A stretch of DNA of 64,000 nt, from assembly GCF_036855935.1 (NCBI RefSeq), contig NZ_JASPFK010000002.1, positions 55,399 through 119,398 on the forward strand, written 5' to 3'. The notes beneath the pieces were generated by a model, which had not been told where the DNA came from, did no database searches, and was given only the letters and a program-made list of their open reading frames with translations. The number at the start of each line of letters is the position of its first letter. Within the stretch, counting starts at the first letter, position 1. The position numbers and the translations under genes were made by a program. The DNA is from Sphingomonas sp. LR60 (GTDB lineage Bacteria > Pseudomonadota > Alphaproteobacteria > Sphingomonadales > Sphingomonadaceae). This document shows, piece by piece, positions 38,012-46,832 of the stretch.

Positions 38012-38428
38012 ATGGCGATCTTCAACAAGGACATGGTCGCGCTCGCGGGCAAGAACGAGCTGTGGCAGAAGGAAGTGTACCGCGACGCCAAGGTGCAGAT
38101 CGTGCTGATGGCGATCCCCGCCGGCGAGGAGATCGGGATGGAGACGCACCGCGCCGACCAGACCACCTTCGTCGTCGAGGGCGAGGCGAAGGTGACGATC
38201 GACGGCCACAACACCACCGCCGGGCCGAACCACCTGGTCGTCGTGCCGAAGGGCGCCGAGCACAATATCGTCAACAAGGGCACGGGCGTGCTGAAGCTGT
38301 TCTCGGTCTACGCCCCGCCCGCCGAGCCCGAGGGCGCGGCGTTCAAGACCAAGGCGGAGGCCGAGGAAGCCGAGAAGGGCCTGCTCGCCAAGGCGGCGGA
38401 GAAGGTGAAGGACGTCATCGGCGGGTGA
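38012..38428 (+). CDS. small cupin-domain protein
   Basis: 138 residues with a single cupin fold: IPAGEEIGMETHRADQTTFVV supplies the first metal-binding motif (an E-x-H variant) and GPNHLVVVPKGAEHNIVNKG the second with His residues. A lysine/glutamate-rich helix follows (about residues 108-138). The start at 38012 has AAAGGA about 10 bases before it. It lies about 100 bases after the autotransporter stop but is probably a separate unit. Cupins of this type often bind a metal and a small ligand or act as dioxygenases/isomerases; the specific reaction cannot be given. Confidence 0.85.
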   Translation: MAIFNKDMVALAGKNELWQKEVYRDAKVQIVLMAIPAGEEIGMETHRADQTTFVVEGEAKVTIDGHNTTAGPNHLVVVPKGAEHNIVNKGTGVLKLFSVYAPPAEPEGAAFKTKAEAEEAEKGLLAKAAEKVKDVIGG

Positions 38429-38503
38429 TGCGGGAAGTCGCGGATGAGGGGGCGTCGTGGTTTGCCCCCAAGTCCGGGATGACGCCATAATCCAAACCGG
38501 CAT

Positions 38504-38581
38504 CGTCATTGCGAGCGCAGCGAAGCAATCCAGGGCGTCCTGATCCGGCCCTGGATTGCTTCGCTGCGCTCGCGATGACGG
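38504..38581. repeat. dispersed palindromic repeat, copy 2 (full)
   Basis: 78-base palindrome, CGTCATTGCGAGCGCAGCGA on the left and the complementary arm on the right, with inner arms GCAATCCAGGGC/CCCTGGATTGC. Same family as 17079-17157. It sits after the cupin gene and could form a transcript-end hairpin. Confidence 0.85.
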
Positions 38582-38676
38582 ACATGGGTTGGGCCCTGTC
38601 ATCCTGATCTGGCGAAACCCGCCGTGCGCTTTTCGGCCATGCCACGTCGCAACGTGGTGGTTAGCGGACAAGCAGA

Positions 38677-39099
38677 TCAGAGAGACTCTGACCGCCTCTG
38701 CGGACGTTTGCGACGGATCGGAGCTGCGGCGGAATGGGGTAGCCGAATCTCAAAGCGCCGCAGCTCTTCACCGGCCTCACGATCCCCTAGGCGCGCAGCC
38801 TTGTTCAGCCAGTATCGATAGCCGCGGAGGTCATTTCGGTTGAACGCGTTCATAGCTAAGTGCTGCGCGCCGAGCGGGTCGCCTTTCCTATATCCGGCGT
38901 AGGCGAGTCCACTTTGGCTGAATCGCTCTGAGATGCGGCCAACCTTGCTCAACTCGCTACCCAGCTCCACCATCGCGGAGGTGTCGCCTGCAAACGCAAG
39001 GTGCCAGAGGATCGGCATTCGGTGTCCGATCTGATGATTGTCGCGGATGCCCCAGTAGCGCGCCCATAGTCGATCAACTCTGCCCATCGTCCCCAGCAT
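38677..39099 (-). CDS. hypothetical protein with a Sel1-like segment
   Basis: About 140 residues. The middle part (SGLAYAGYRKGDPLGAQHLA, then YRYWLNKAARLGDREAGEEL) resembles Sel1/TPR-like helical repeats, in which W-L-x-K-A-A-x-L-G-D is typical. No signal peptide. The start is uncertain: the frame opens with a TTG at 39123; ATGs at 39099 and 39087 are alternatives, none with a strong Shine-Dalgarno. It is adjacent to a small membrane protein gene on the same strand. Confidence 0.55.
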   Translation of the reverse strand: MLGTMGRVDRLWARYWGIRDNHQIGHRMPILWHLAFAGDTSAMVELGSELSKVGRISERFSQSGLAYAGYRKGDPLGAQHLAMNAFNRNDLRGYRYWLNKAARLGDREAGEELRRFEIRLPHSAAAPIRRKRPQRRSESL

Positions 39100-39165
39100 G
39101 CCGACATGAAAGAGTGACGGCAATCGGGCGGACGGTCATCCGGTTCAAACGGTCGACTTTGGGCG

Positions 39166-39414
39166 TTATCGACCGCGATCCGAATAGCGGTTCACGAGCC
39201 AGCGAACCCCGAAGCCGACCGGAGTGGCTGCTAGGATCGTCGGCAGGCCAACTTCAAGCCAGAAGCCCGGGTGGCATTCTACGTCAGGCATACAGTCGCC
39301 CAAGCTGGCAGCTAAGGTCGCAAAGGCGAAGACGGGAAAGCCGATCAGCGCCGCCATTGCGCAGCCCCATCGGCCACCACGGGTTCCTCCACCCTGGTAG
39401 CGACTGTCACTCAT
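39166..39414 (-). CDS. small membrane protein, unknown function
   Basis: 82 residues with two hydrophobic segments (CAMAALIGFPVFAFATLAAS and WLEVGLPTILAATPVGFGV) separated by a short loop containing two cysteines (GDCMPDVECHPG), and a basic C-terminus (RWLVNRYSDRGR). It should sit in the inner membrane with the cysteine loop in the periplasm. No family is recognised. It starts with ATG at 39414. Confidence 0.55.
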   Translation of the reverse strand: MSDSRYQGGGTRGGRWGCAMAALIGFPVFAFATLAASLGDCMPDVECHPGFWLEVGLPTILAATPVGFGVRWLVNRYSDRGR

Positions 39415-39469
39415 CAGCTCAGACTACACAGTCTAATAATGTCCGCTAGTAAGCGAAACCCCGCCAGCG

Positions 39470-41032
39470 TCACGCCGCAGGCTGGCGCGCCCACCCCTTC
39501 TCCGCCGGCGCCAAAGTCTCGAGGAACGCCGCCGCGCTCGCGCGATATTCGGCGCGCTTCTCGTCCGAGAACCGCCCCCACGTCCCATACATGTTCTGCA
39601 TCCGCGCATTGCCTGCGAAGCTCTTCTCGTGGCGCGCCAGAAAGTCCCAGTACAGCGCGTTGAACGGGCACGCATCCGCGCCGGTCTTCTTCTTCACATC
39701 ATACCGGCAGCGCCCGCAATAATCGGACATCCGGTCGATATACGCCCCGCTCGACACATAGGGCTTGGAGGCGATCGCGCCGCCGTCGGCGAACTGGCTC
39801 ATGCCAATCACATTGGGCATCTCGACCCATTCATAGGCGTCGAAATAGACGACCAGATACCAGTCGGACACCGCCTGCGGATCGACGCCTGCGAGCAACG
39901 CGAAATTGCCGAGCACCATCAACCGCTGGATATGATGCGCATAGGCTTCGCGCTTCGTCTGGCCGACGCTCTCGGCGAGGCAGCGCATGTCGGTGTCGCC
40001 GGTCCAGTAGAAATCGGGGAGTGGGCGGTGCGCGTCGAGCGCGTTGCGCGTCGCGAGCCGCGGCATGTCCCACCAATACATGCCGCGCATATATTCGCGC
40101 CAGCCGATGATCTGCCGCACGAACCCCTCGACCGCGTTGAGCGGCGCGTCGCCGCGCTCGTATGCCGCGACCGCCGCCTCGCACACCTCGATCGCGCCGA
40201 GCAACCCGAGGTTGAGGCACAGCGACAGGCTGCTGTGGAACAGATAATCCTGCCCCGCGATCATCGCGTCCTGATAGCGCCCGAAATCGGGGAGCGCGGC
40301 GGCGATGAAATGGTCGAGCGCGGTCAGCGCCTGTGCGCGCGTCACCGGCAGCGCGAACGGTTCGAGGTCGCCGAAATGGTCCGCGAAGCGCTTCGCCACC
40401 AGCGCCAGCACGTCATGGGTGATCGCATCGGGGGCGAAGCGTTCGGGGGCGGGATAATTGACCCCGCGCGGCGGCGTGTCGCGATTGTCGTGGTCGTAAT
40501 TCCACTTGTCGCCCTCGGGCTTGCCGTCGGCAGTCATCAGCAGGCCGGTGCGGCGGCGCATGTCGCGATAGAAATATTCCATCCGCTGCTCGCGCCGCCC
40601 CTGCGCCCAGGCGTAGAAATCGGGGAGCGGACAGACGAAGCGATCGTCCTCGAGGATCTCGACCGGCACGCCGGTCTGCGCCGCCCAATCGTCCTGCGCC
40701 TGCCGGACGCGATATTCGCCGCCCGCGACGGTGCGGATCGCGGTCGCCTCGTGGCGCTTTGCGGCGCGCGCGACCTCGCCGGAGAAGCTGTGCGTGTTGC
40801 CGCGCGCGTCGAGGGTCACGTAATCGACCGTCCAGCCGTCGGCGCGCAGTTCCTCGGCGAAATGGCGCATCGCGGCGAAGATCAGCGCGATCTTCTTCTT
40901 GTGGTGGCGCACGTACGTCGCCTCGTCCCACACCTCCATCATCACCACCACCGATCCGTCGCGGTCGGCGTCGCGCAGGCTCGCGAGCGTGTGGGTCAGC
41001 TGGTCGCCCAGCACCGGGATCAGCATGGTCAT
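39470..41032 (-). CDS. phrB: FeS-cluster bacterial (6-4) photolyase / cryptochrome (PhrB type)
   Basis: 520 residues. It begins MTMLIPVLGDQLTHTLASLR, the N-terminus of the FeS-BCP/CryPro family. Four cysteines fit the [4Fe-4S] ligands of PhrB: Cys351, Cys439, Cys442 and Cys455, the last three in YCGRCRYDVKKKTGADACPFN. The FAD-binding part contains EGFVRQIIGWREYMRGMYWW. It repairs (6-4) photoproducts with light, using FAD and usually a ribolumazine antenna. The frame extends upstream into the CPBP gene, but family alignment and the position of that gene place the start at 41032 (or 41026). It lies 41 bases after the CPBP gene on the same strand. Confidence 0.95.
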   Translation of the reverse strand: MTMLIPVLGDQLTHTLASLRDADRDGSVVVMMEVWDEATYVRHHKKKIALIFAAMRHFAEELRADGWTVDYVTLDARGNTHSFSGEVARAAKRHEATAIRTVAGGEYRVRQAQDDWAAQTGVPVEILEDDRFVCPLPDFYAWAQGRREQRMEYFYRDMRRRTGLLMTADGKPEGDKWNYDHDNRDTPPRGVNYPAPERFAPDAITHDVLALVAKRFADHFGDLEPFALPVTRAQALTALDHFIAAALPDFGRYQDAMIAGQDYLFHSSLSLCLNLGLLGAIEVCEAAVAAYERGDAPLNAVEGFVRQIIGWREYMRGMYWWDMPRLATRNALDAHRPLPDFYWTGDTDMRCLAESVGQTKREAYAHHIQRLMVLGNFALLAGVDPQAVSDWYLVVYFDAYEWVEMPNVIGMSQFADGGAIASKPYVSSGAYIDRMSDYCGRCRYDVKKKTGADACPFNALYWDFLARHEKSFAGNARMQNMYGTWGRFSDEKRAEYRASAAAFLETLAPAEKGWARQPAA

Positions 41033-41073
41033 GATCGCGGGAACGCCCCAATGCCCGTTTGGGGCGCGTGGGT

Positions 41074-41958
41074 TCAGCGGCGATCCGCGCGGGGCGCCGG
41101 AATGCCGCCCCACCAGCACAGCAGCAGCAGCGCGACGATCGTGGTGGCGTTGAGCCCGACGCCGAACTCGGTCGCCCAATAGGCGCTCCGCGCATCGACG
41201 ACCGTCATCGGGTCGAACAGCAGCTCGGTCCACGCATTGTGGCTGGCGTGGAGCAGCACCGCCGGCCACAGCGAGCGCGCGCGCAGCGACAGCCACGCCG
41301 CGATCCCGCCCATCGCGATCGTCCCGACGCCGAAGCAGGCGAGCGTGAACGGCAGCGGCGCGCCGGCGCTGTAATCGGCGAACACGATGCTCGGGATGTG
41401 CCACGCGAACCACACGAACCCGCTGACGAAGGCGACGCCCGCGAACGACATCCGCTCGGCGAGCGCGGGGACCAGCAGCCCGCGCCAACCGATCTCCTCG
41501 CCCAGTGCGCCCGCCGCGGCCTGCGCGACCCCGATCGTCGCGACCAGCAGCGCCGCCGCGAGCGTCGCCGCGCCCGGCCCCAGCCCCAGCGCGGCGCGCG
41601 CGGTCGCATCGAAGGCAGCGAAGCGCGCGGGCGCGAGCCCGGTCGCCCACAGGATCGGATAGGCCGCCAACGTGTAACCGAGCGGGATCGCATAGCCGAG
41701 CCACACGTAGCGCCACGCCGGCCACCGCCACGGCAAGGCCGCGACCGGCCGCCCGAACAGCCGGCAGGTGGCGAGCGCGGCGAGACCGGGCGTCCACATG
41801 AACGCCGGGCCGATCAGCGCGGTGAACGGACCGTGCTGGCCCGCGGACACGAAGACCGCGAACGGCGCGCCGAACATCAGGGTGAGGCCGAGGAAGCACG
41901 CGATCGCGGCGGCCGGCCAGGCGGGCATGTCGTCGTCGCGGTCCGCTGCGGGCGTCAT
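41074..41958 (-). CDS. CPBP-family intramembrane metalloprotease
   Basis: 294 residues, about eight membrane segments. The catalytic motifs are LGEEIGWRGLLVPAL (EExxxR), the second-motif histidine in FVWFAWHIPSIVF and LLHASHNAW. These proteases relate to the CAAX-processing Rce1 family and in bacteria act in peptide maturation, stress or self-immunity. It starts before the photolyase and may be co-transcribed with it, but no functional link is known. All motifs are present, so it should be active. Confidence 0.9.
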   Translation of the reverse strand: MTPAADRDDDMPAWPAAAIACFLGLTLMFGAPFAVFVSAGQHGPFTALIGPAFMWTPGLAALATCRLFGRPVAALPWRWPAWRYVWLGYAIPLGYTLAAYPILWATGLAPARFAAFDATARAALGLGPGAATLAAALLVATIGVAQAAAGALGEEIGWRGLLVPALAERMSFAGVAFVSGFVWFAWHIPSIVFADYSAGAPLPFTLACFGVGTIAMGGIAAWLSLRARSLWPAVLLHASHNAWTELLFDPMTVVDARSAYWATEFGVGLNATTIVALLLLCWWGGIPAPRADRR

Positions 41959-42026
41959 GCCGGGTCTTATGCCGGAGAAATCAGCGATACGGGTATGTTA
42001 TCTCCGGTCGACACGCCGACCAACCA

Positions 42027-42052
42027 CTCCCCTCCCTTTCAAGGGAGGGGAG
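42027..42052. repeat. short palindrome CCCCTCCCTTTCAAGGGAGGGG
   Basis: A 22-base palindrome with extra CT/AG at its ends. The same sequence occurs at 44516-44537 and, inverted in its central part, at 44678-44699. It lies between the CPBP gene and the next minus-strand gene. Confidence 0.85.
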
Positions 42053-42057
42053 AAGGA

Positions 42058-44029
42058 TCACGACACCGGCGACCCGCCGATCGGCAGCAGGAAGCGCACC
42101 GATTGCTGCTCGCCCGAACAGGCCAGCGCGCCTTCGGGGCGGAAGCTGCTGGTGAAGCGCATGCCCTTCGCGACGCCGTTGGCCGCCTCGTCGAAGATGA
42201 ACGGCGGATAGGCGATCACGACGCGCGGCGCGATCGTCCGGCCATCGGGCGCGATGTCGAACGCGGTGCGCACCCAGCCTTCGAACCCCAGCCGCTGCGC
42301 CTCCATCGGGAAATCGTTCGGCCCGGTCCCGAAGCTGCGGATCGCCGGGGTGACCCCGATCATCGCGCATTGCTCGGCGGTCAGCCCGGTGCGGTCGAAC
42401 ACCGTGCGCGCGGCGGTCAGGTCGCCCTTGCCGGCGAGCACATTGGCCTCCGCGAGCAGGCCGGCGATCCGCAACGGATGGCGCGCGGACAAGGCGTCAT
42501 TGTCGTTCACCTGCCGCAGCAGCGCCGCGGCATCCTCGGGCGGCCCCTTGCGCCAGCGCGGCTGCGCGATCAGCAGCCGCAGCGTCGCGGCGACCAGCGG
42601 GTCCTTCGCGAAATCGGGCTGCGTCAACAAGGTACGCAGCCGCGCCCGCTCCCGGTCGATCCCGTCGGAACCGGACTCGCCCGACTGAATCGCGAAGAAG
42701 CCGCGCACCGGCACGGGCGCGCCGAGCGCATCGACCGCGCTGCGCGCCGCGGCGACCAACGCCGGCTTTTCCTTGTCGTCGGCGACCGGATTGTCGACCA
42801 GCGCGAGCGCCGCCTGCGCCTGTTTCGCGCGATCGCCGCGCGCGGTCGCCTCCGCCAGCGCGGCGCGTTGCAGCGGCAGCGCCGAGGCGGCGGACAGCTC
42901 CGCCCAGGCCGGCGTCCCCGCCCCTTTTCCGCCAGCCACGCCGTCGCGATCTCGCCCAGCGGCGCGGTCAGCGCAGGCGCGCGATCGGCGGTGACGCAGC
43001 GCAGCTCGACGCGGGTGGTGTAGCGGAACAAGGCCGGGATCTTGCGCGCATCCTCGGGACGCCACGACCAGTCGGCGACCGCGCGTGCGAAGGCGATCGC
43101 CTTCTCGCGCCCGCCGTTCGTATAGATCGGCGCGACGCCCGAGACGTGCCCGTCTTCCTCCAGCGTGAATTCGACGATCGCCTCGTCCTCGGGGGTCAGC
43201 CCGCCATCGCCGCACGACGGCGGCGCCATCGACGCCGAGGTCGTGAACGGCGTGTTCTGCACGCGCCCCGCGCCGGTATAAGCGAGGTACATGCGCGCAT
43301 TGTCGCGATCCTTGTTCTTGAGCGCGGCGATCGCGAGGTCGGAGCGCGTCGCGATGTCCGATGCGCCGACGCGGCTGGTGAGCCCGCCCTGCTTGGCGAG
43401 GCTGTCCTTCAACAGCGCATAGGCGTCCTTCGCCCGCCCGTCGTTGAGCAGCACGCGCGCGCGGATCGTCTGCACCGCGGCGAGGTCCTTCTTGCCGAGT
43501 TCGGACGCACTTGCCAGCCGCAACGCCTCGTCGGTCGCGGCGAGCGCGCGGCCGTCGTGATCGAACATCGTCACCTGCGCCACCCGCAGCAGCGCGGGGA
43601 TACGCGCGGCGTCCTTGAGCTGCGCGGCGGCATCGACATAGGCACTTGCCGCGGCGGCATAATCGAAATCGCGTTGCGCGCGGCGACCGAGCGCCATCTG
43701 CGCATCATAGACGTCGCCCGCGAAGCTCTCGCCCTTTTCGCGGAGCAGCGGCAGCCCCCGCGCGATCGCCGCCCTGCCCTCCGCGGCGCGCGATCCCTCG
43801 AGCAGGCAGCGGCCCTTGCGGACGTCGACCGTCGCGGCGAGCAGCGCGCTGCGCTTCGCCGCGCCGCTCGCCTGGAGCTGGTCGAAATAGGTCACCGCTT
43901 CGGCGCAGCGCCCGTCGGACGCGGCGGCGCTGCCCGCGTCGAACAGCGCCTGCGCCCCTTCGGCGCCGCGGCTGCGGCGGGCGCGGCGGCTTGACCGGCG
44001 ATCGCCAGCGCGAGCAATGATATCGACAT
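42058..44029 (-). pseudogene. exported TonB C-terminal-domain protein, frame broken twice
   Basis: Three overlapping frames read as one protein of about 650 residues. An N-terminal signal peptide (MSISLLALAIAGQAAAPAAA, ATG at 44029) breaks near 43940-43985; helical repeats follow from EGAQALFDAG to about 42935, then a break at a GAAAAGGGG run, then the C-terminal part to 42058. Two TonB-C-like segments are visible: VEFTLEEDGHVSGVAPIYTN and, near the end, FEGWVRTAFDIAPDGRTI followed by VVIAYPPFIFDEAA. Both breaks are restored by adding one base in short C or A/G runs. A shorter relative is at 53594-54760. It could be an energy-transducer-like or partner-binding envelope protein. Sequence error is the simplest explanation of the breaks. 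Confidence 0.72.
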
Positions 44030-44096
44030 GAACCCTCCCGTTGCTCCGGCGAACACATCACGGCGGGCGCGCGCTGTCGAGGGAGGATGTGGCCCG

Positions 44097-44507
44097 GTGC
44101 GGCTGGCGGCGCTGGTGCTGGTGCTGGTGCTGGGGGCGGCCGCACCGGCCGACGACCCGCCGCGCTATCCACCCGATACCGTGCTGCTGCTGGTCGCGCC
44201 GTGGTGCGCGCCGTGCCATGCCGAGCTGGCGCGGCTCGACACGATCGCCGCGGCGGCGCGCCCGCGCACGGTGCGGGTGTTCATGGTCGAGGACGGCGCC
44301 CGCGCCGCGGCGATGTGGCAGCGCGTCCCGGCGGCCTATCGCTGGACGCCACCCGACGGCGAGCTGCGCCGCTACCGCACCGACGCACTGGCGCGGACCG
44401 CGGGCCTGCCGTTCGCGATCGCGACCGACGCGCGCGGCCGCGTCTGCGCGACCCGCGGCGGAGGGCTGGACGCGGCGCGGGTGGTGGCGCTGGTGAGGGA
44501 GTGCTGA
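44097..44507 (+). CDS. exported thioredoxin-like protein
   Basis: 136 residues from a GTG at 44097: a signal peptide (VRLAALVLVLVLGAAAPADD), then a thioredoxin-like fold with the redox motif APWCAPC near residues 37-43 and a C-terminal Cys pair (VCATRGG ... REC). GGGAGG lies 10 bases upstream of the GTG. An ATG at 44028 is in frame but overlaps the divergent gene's start and lacks a Shine-Dalgarno. The CAPC centre suggests a periplasmic thiol-disulfide reductant; the partner is unknown. Confidence 0.78.
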   Translation: MRLAALVLVLVLGAAAPADDPPRYPPDTVLLLVAPWCAPCHAELARLDTIAAAARPRTVRVFMVEDGARAAAMWQRVPAAYRWTPPDGELRRYRTDALARTAGLPFAIATDARGRVCATRGGGLDAARVVALVREC

Positions 44508-44515
44508 CTTCCCTC

Positions 44516-44699
44516 CCCCTCCCTTTCAAGGGAGGGGTCGGGGGTGGGTGGCGTCTAGGTAATACGGTTATCGAGAGCGCTGCGGGTGACCGTACTAGCC
44601 GGACCTCACCCACCATCGTCGGGTGATCCATGCCCCGCATGGATCAGAAATGCCCGGGGGCATTTCGACCCGACAATCCCCTCCCTTGAAAGGGAGGGG
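44516..44699. repeat. paired palindrome (REPIN-like) element
   Basis: Two 22-base palindromes (44516-44537 and 44678-44699) stand about 140 bases apart, with further inverted pairs inside (GGTGGGTGG near 44541 against CTCACCCACC near 44606; GATCCATGC/GCATGGATC near 44625-44645). The whole can fold into one long branched hairpin. Single copy of the palindrome at 42027. No gene lies within it. Confidence 0.75.
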
Positions 44700-44776
44700 A
44701 GCCACATTGTTCTCTTTTTGTTCTTTCCTACATGCCCCTAACCTGCTGAGGTAACGGCAGGAAAGGAGGTCGAGTC

Positions 44777-44866
44777 ATGATGATCGACACGCCCGTGCTG
44801 CTGGCGGTGGCCGCGATCCTCACCGCATTGGCAAACGTGATCTGGTCGCTGCGGCGCAAGCCCTGA
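44777..44866 (+). CDS. 29-residue single-pass membrane protein
   Basis: Sequence M-M-I-D-T-P-V then a hydrophobic helix LLAVAAILTALANVIWSL and a basic end RRKP. An unusually strong Shine-Dalgarno, AAAGGAGGTCGAG, lies directly before the ATG at 44777. The layout (short acidic N-terminus, one membrane helix, positive C-terminus) is typical of regulatory membrane microproteins or type I toxin peptides. It lies between the REPIN-like element and the ClC gene, which is convergent. Function unknown; the ribosome site argues for real translation. Confidence 0.6.
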   Translation: MMIDTPVLLAVAAILTALANVIWSLRRKP

Positions 44867-44946
44867 ACGTGCCGTCGTTGCCGCGTCGGTCTCGGGAACC
44901 GGCAGGCAGCGGCGATGCGCCCTCCCCGATCCACAACTACGTCGCG

Positions 44947-46701
44947 TTACCGCTCGCCGAAAATCTCGCGCTGGCGGCGGTCGAGTTCCTCGAAATAGCG
45001 ACGGCGCGCATAGACTTCGGTCACGATCCCCACGACGCGGCGGTCGTCGTCGACCACCGCGATCTCGTCGGCGATCTCGCTGTCGAACGCCTTCAGCAGC
45101 ATGTCGATCGGGGTCGCGCGCGTGACCGCCATGTCCTGCAGCGTGAGCAGCGCGGCGAGCGGGGTCGCCGCGGCCACGTCGCTGGCATGGCCCGCCGCGG
45201 TGACCAGGATGCCCGCGTAGCGCCCGTCGCCGTCAAGCGCGACGACCTTGGTCGCGGTGCCGAGCGGCACCGCCGCGCGAAATTCTCCGACGGTGAGGTC
45301 GGCCGGCACCGTGACGACATCGCGGCGCATGATCCGCCCGGCGGGCAAATCGCTCGTCCAGCCGATGTCGCGCGGGCTGCGCACCCGCGAGCCGCGCAGG
45401 TGGAGCCGCCATGTCGAGAAGGAATAGCCGAACAGCTCGCGCGTGACGGCGCTGGACAGCAGCGTGGCGAGCAGCACCACCCCCATCAGCGCGAAATCAT
45501 GCGTGATCTCCAGCATCAGGATCGACGGCGTCATCGGTCCGCCGACGATCGACACGCTGAGCGCCGCCATCCCGACCAACGCGGCATCCTGCGGATCGAC
45601 CGCCAGACCGGGCAGCAGCCGGTCGAGCGCCGCCGCGAAGATCTGCCCGACGATCGACCCCAGGAACAGCGACGCGAAGAACAGTCCGCCGCGAAACCCG
45701 AACGCCAGCGAGACGACCGACGCCGCGATCTTGAGCGCCAGCACGGTGGCGAGGAAGACGATCGTCGGACGCAGCACCAGATCGAGGTGCAGCGCGCCAT
45801 GCCCTGCCGACAGCGTCTGCGGCGAGACGAGCGCCAGCGGGATCAGCAACAGGCCGCCGATCACCGGCCGCCACATCGTCCAGCGCCCGAGCCGCGCGGT
45901 CGCCTGCTCGACCGTCGCGACCAGCCGCATGATGAAGATGCCGAGCAGCGCGCAGGCAAGCCCCAGCACCGCAAAGGCGAGATAATGCGGCAGCGGGAAG
46001 GCGGGCGTCGCGGTGGTCGCGATCAGATAGGGCGCGATGCCGAGCGCATGCGAGAGCGACACCGCCGCGAGCGATGCCGCCAGCACCGGCGCGATCGCCG
46101 CCGGGCTGTAGGTGCCGATCACGATCTCGAAGGCATAGAAGGCGCCGGTCAGCGGCGCGCCGAACGCGGCGGCGATCGCGCTGCCCGCCCCCGCCCCGAC
46201 CAGGGTACGCAGGTCGTTGCGCCGCAGCCCGAGCCACACGCCGAGCAGCGACGCCGCCCCGCCGCCCAGTTGCGCATAGGCGGCCTCAAGCCCGACCGAC
46301 GCGCCTGCGCCGTTGGAGAGGATCGTCTGCGCCGACACGACCACGCTGTCGGCGGCCGGGATGCGCCCGCCGTGCAGCGCATTGGCCTCGACGACGTCGA
46401 TCGGCGCCGGCACCCGGCGGCGCAGCGCCGCGGTCAGCGCGACGAGCAGCAGCCCGCCGAGCGGCAGCGCGAGCAACCGCCACGGATGGTGGATCGATCC
46501 CAGCGCGCTCAACCGGTTGACGCTGACGCCGTACAACAGGCTCTGGAGCCCGTGCGCCAGCATTTGCTGTGCGATCGCGAGCAGCCCCGCGACCGCGCCG
46601 GCGACCGCCGCCAGCGCGATGAACGCCGCCTCGCTCTTGCGCAGTCGCCGACGCTGGCGGGCGAGCAGCACGCGGAGCGACGGGGAAGCAAGCAACGCCA
46701 T
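44947..46701 (-). CDS. ClC-family chloride channel/antiporter with CBS domains
   Basis: About 584 residues. Ten or more membrane segments with ClC signatures: NGAGASVGLEAAYAQLGGG, GAGAGSAIAAAFGAPLTGAFYAFEI (GxFxP-like equivalent) and GFRGGLFFASLFLG. The C-terminal 150 residues hold two CBS motifs (IMRRDVVTVPADLTVGEFRA, ending VDDDRRVVGIVTEVYARRRYFEE), which regulate gating by nucleotides. The frame is open to 46779 but the ATG at 46701 begins a normal cytoplasmic N-terminus (MALLASPSLRVLLARQRRR). It exchanges chloride for protons or conducts chloride across the inner membrane. Confidence 0.93.
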   Translation of the reverse strand: MALLASPSLRVLLARQRRRLRKSEAAFIALAAVAGAVAGLLAIAQQMLAHGLQSLLYGVSVNRLSALGSIHHPWRLLALPLGGLLLVALTAALRRRVPAPIDVVEANALHGGRIPAADSVVVSAQTILSNGAGASVGLEAAYAQLGGGAASLLGVWLGLRRNDLRTLVGAGAGSAIAAAFGAPLTGAFYAFEIVIGTYSPAAIAPVLAASLAAVSLSHALGIAPYLIATTATPAFPLPHYLAFAVLGLACALLGIFIMRLVATVEQATARLGRWTMWRPVIGGLLLIPLALVSPQTLSAGHGALHLDLVLRPTIVFLATVLALKIAASVVSLAFGFRGGLFFASLFLGSIVGQIFAAALDRLLPGLAVDPQDAALVGMAALSVSIVGGPMTPSILMLEITHDFALMGVVLLATLLSSAVTRELFGYSFSTWRLHLRGSRVRSPRDIGWTSDLPAGRIMRRDVVTVPADLTVGEFRAAVPLGTATKVVALDGDGRYAGILVTAAGHASDVAAATPLAALLTLQDMAVTRATPIDMLLKAFDSEIADEIAVVDDDRRVVGIVTEVYARRRYFEELDRRQREIFGER

Positions 46702-46832
46702 GGAGGTGCTCAAAGCCTCTGACGGCGCAGCGTCAATGGCCAATGTGCCGCCCGGCGCTGCATCGCCACCGCCGACCATTGCGGCGACCGCCCGCGCGCG
46801 GCATGATGGCGGCGCGCATGGGAGAGCTTGTC

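Noticed and set aside
34238..38671. 1477-codon open frame on the minus strand, antisense to the autotransporter
   Set aside because: Its translation is Arg/Ala/Asp-rich without motifs and is the mirror of the repeat-rich passenger in GC-rich DNA; the plus-strand gene has a signal peptide and beta-barrel.
39470..41899. 809-residue version of the photolyase
   Set aside because: The first 289 residues are Arg-rich antisense-like translation through the CPBP gene; family length and MTMLIPVLGDQL place the start at 41032.
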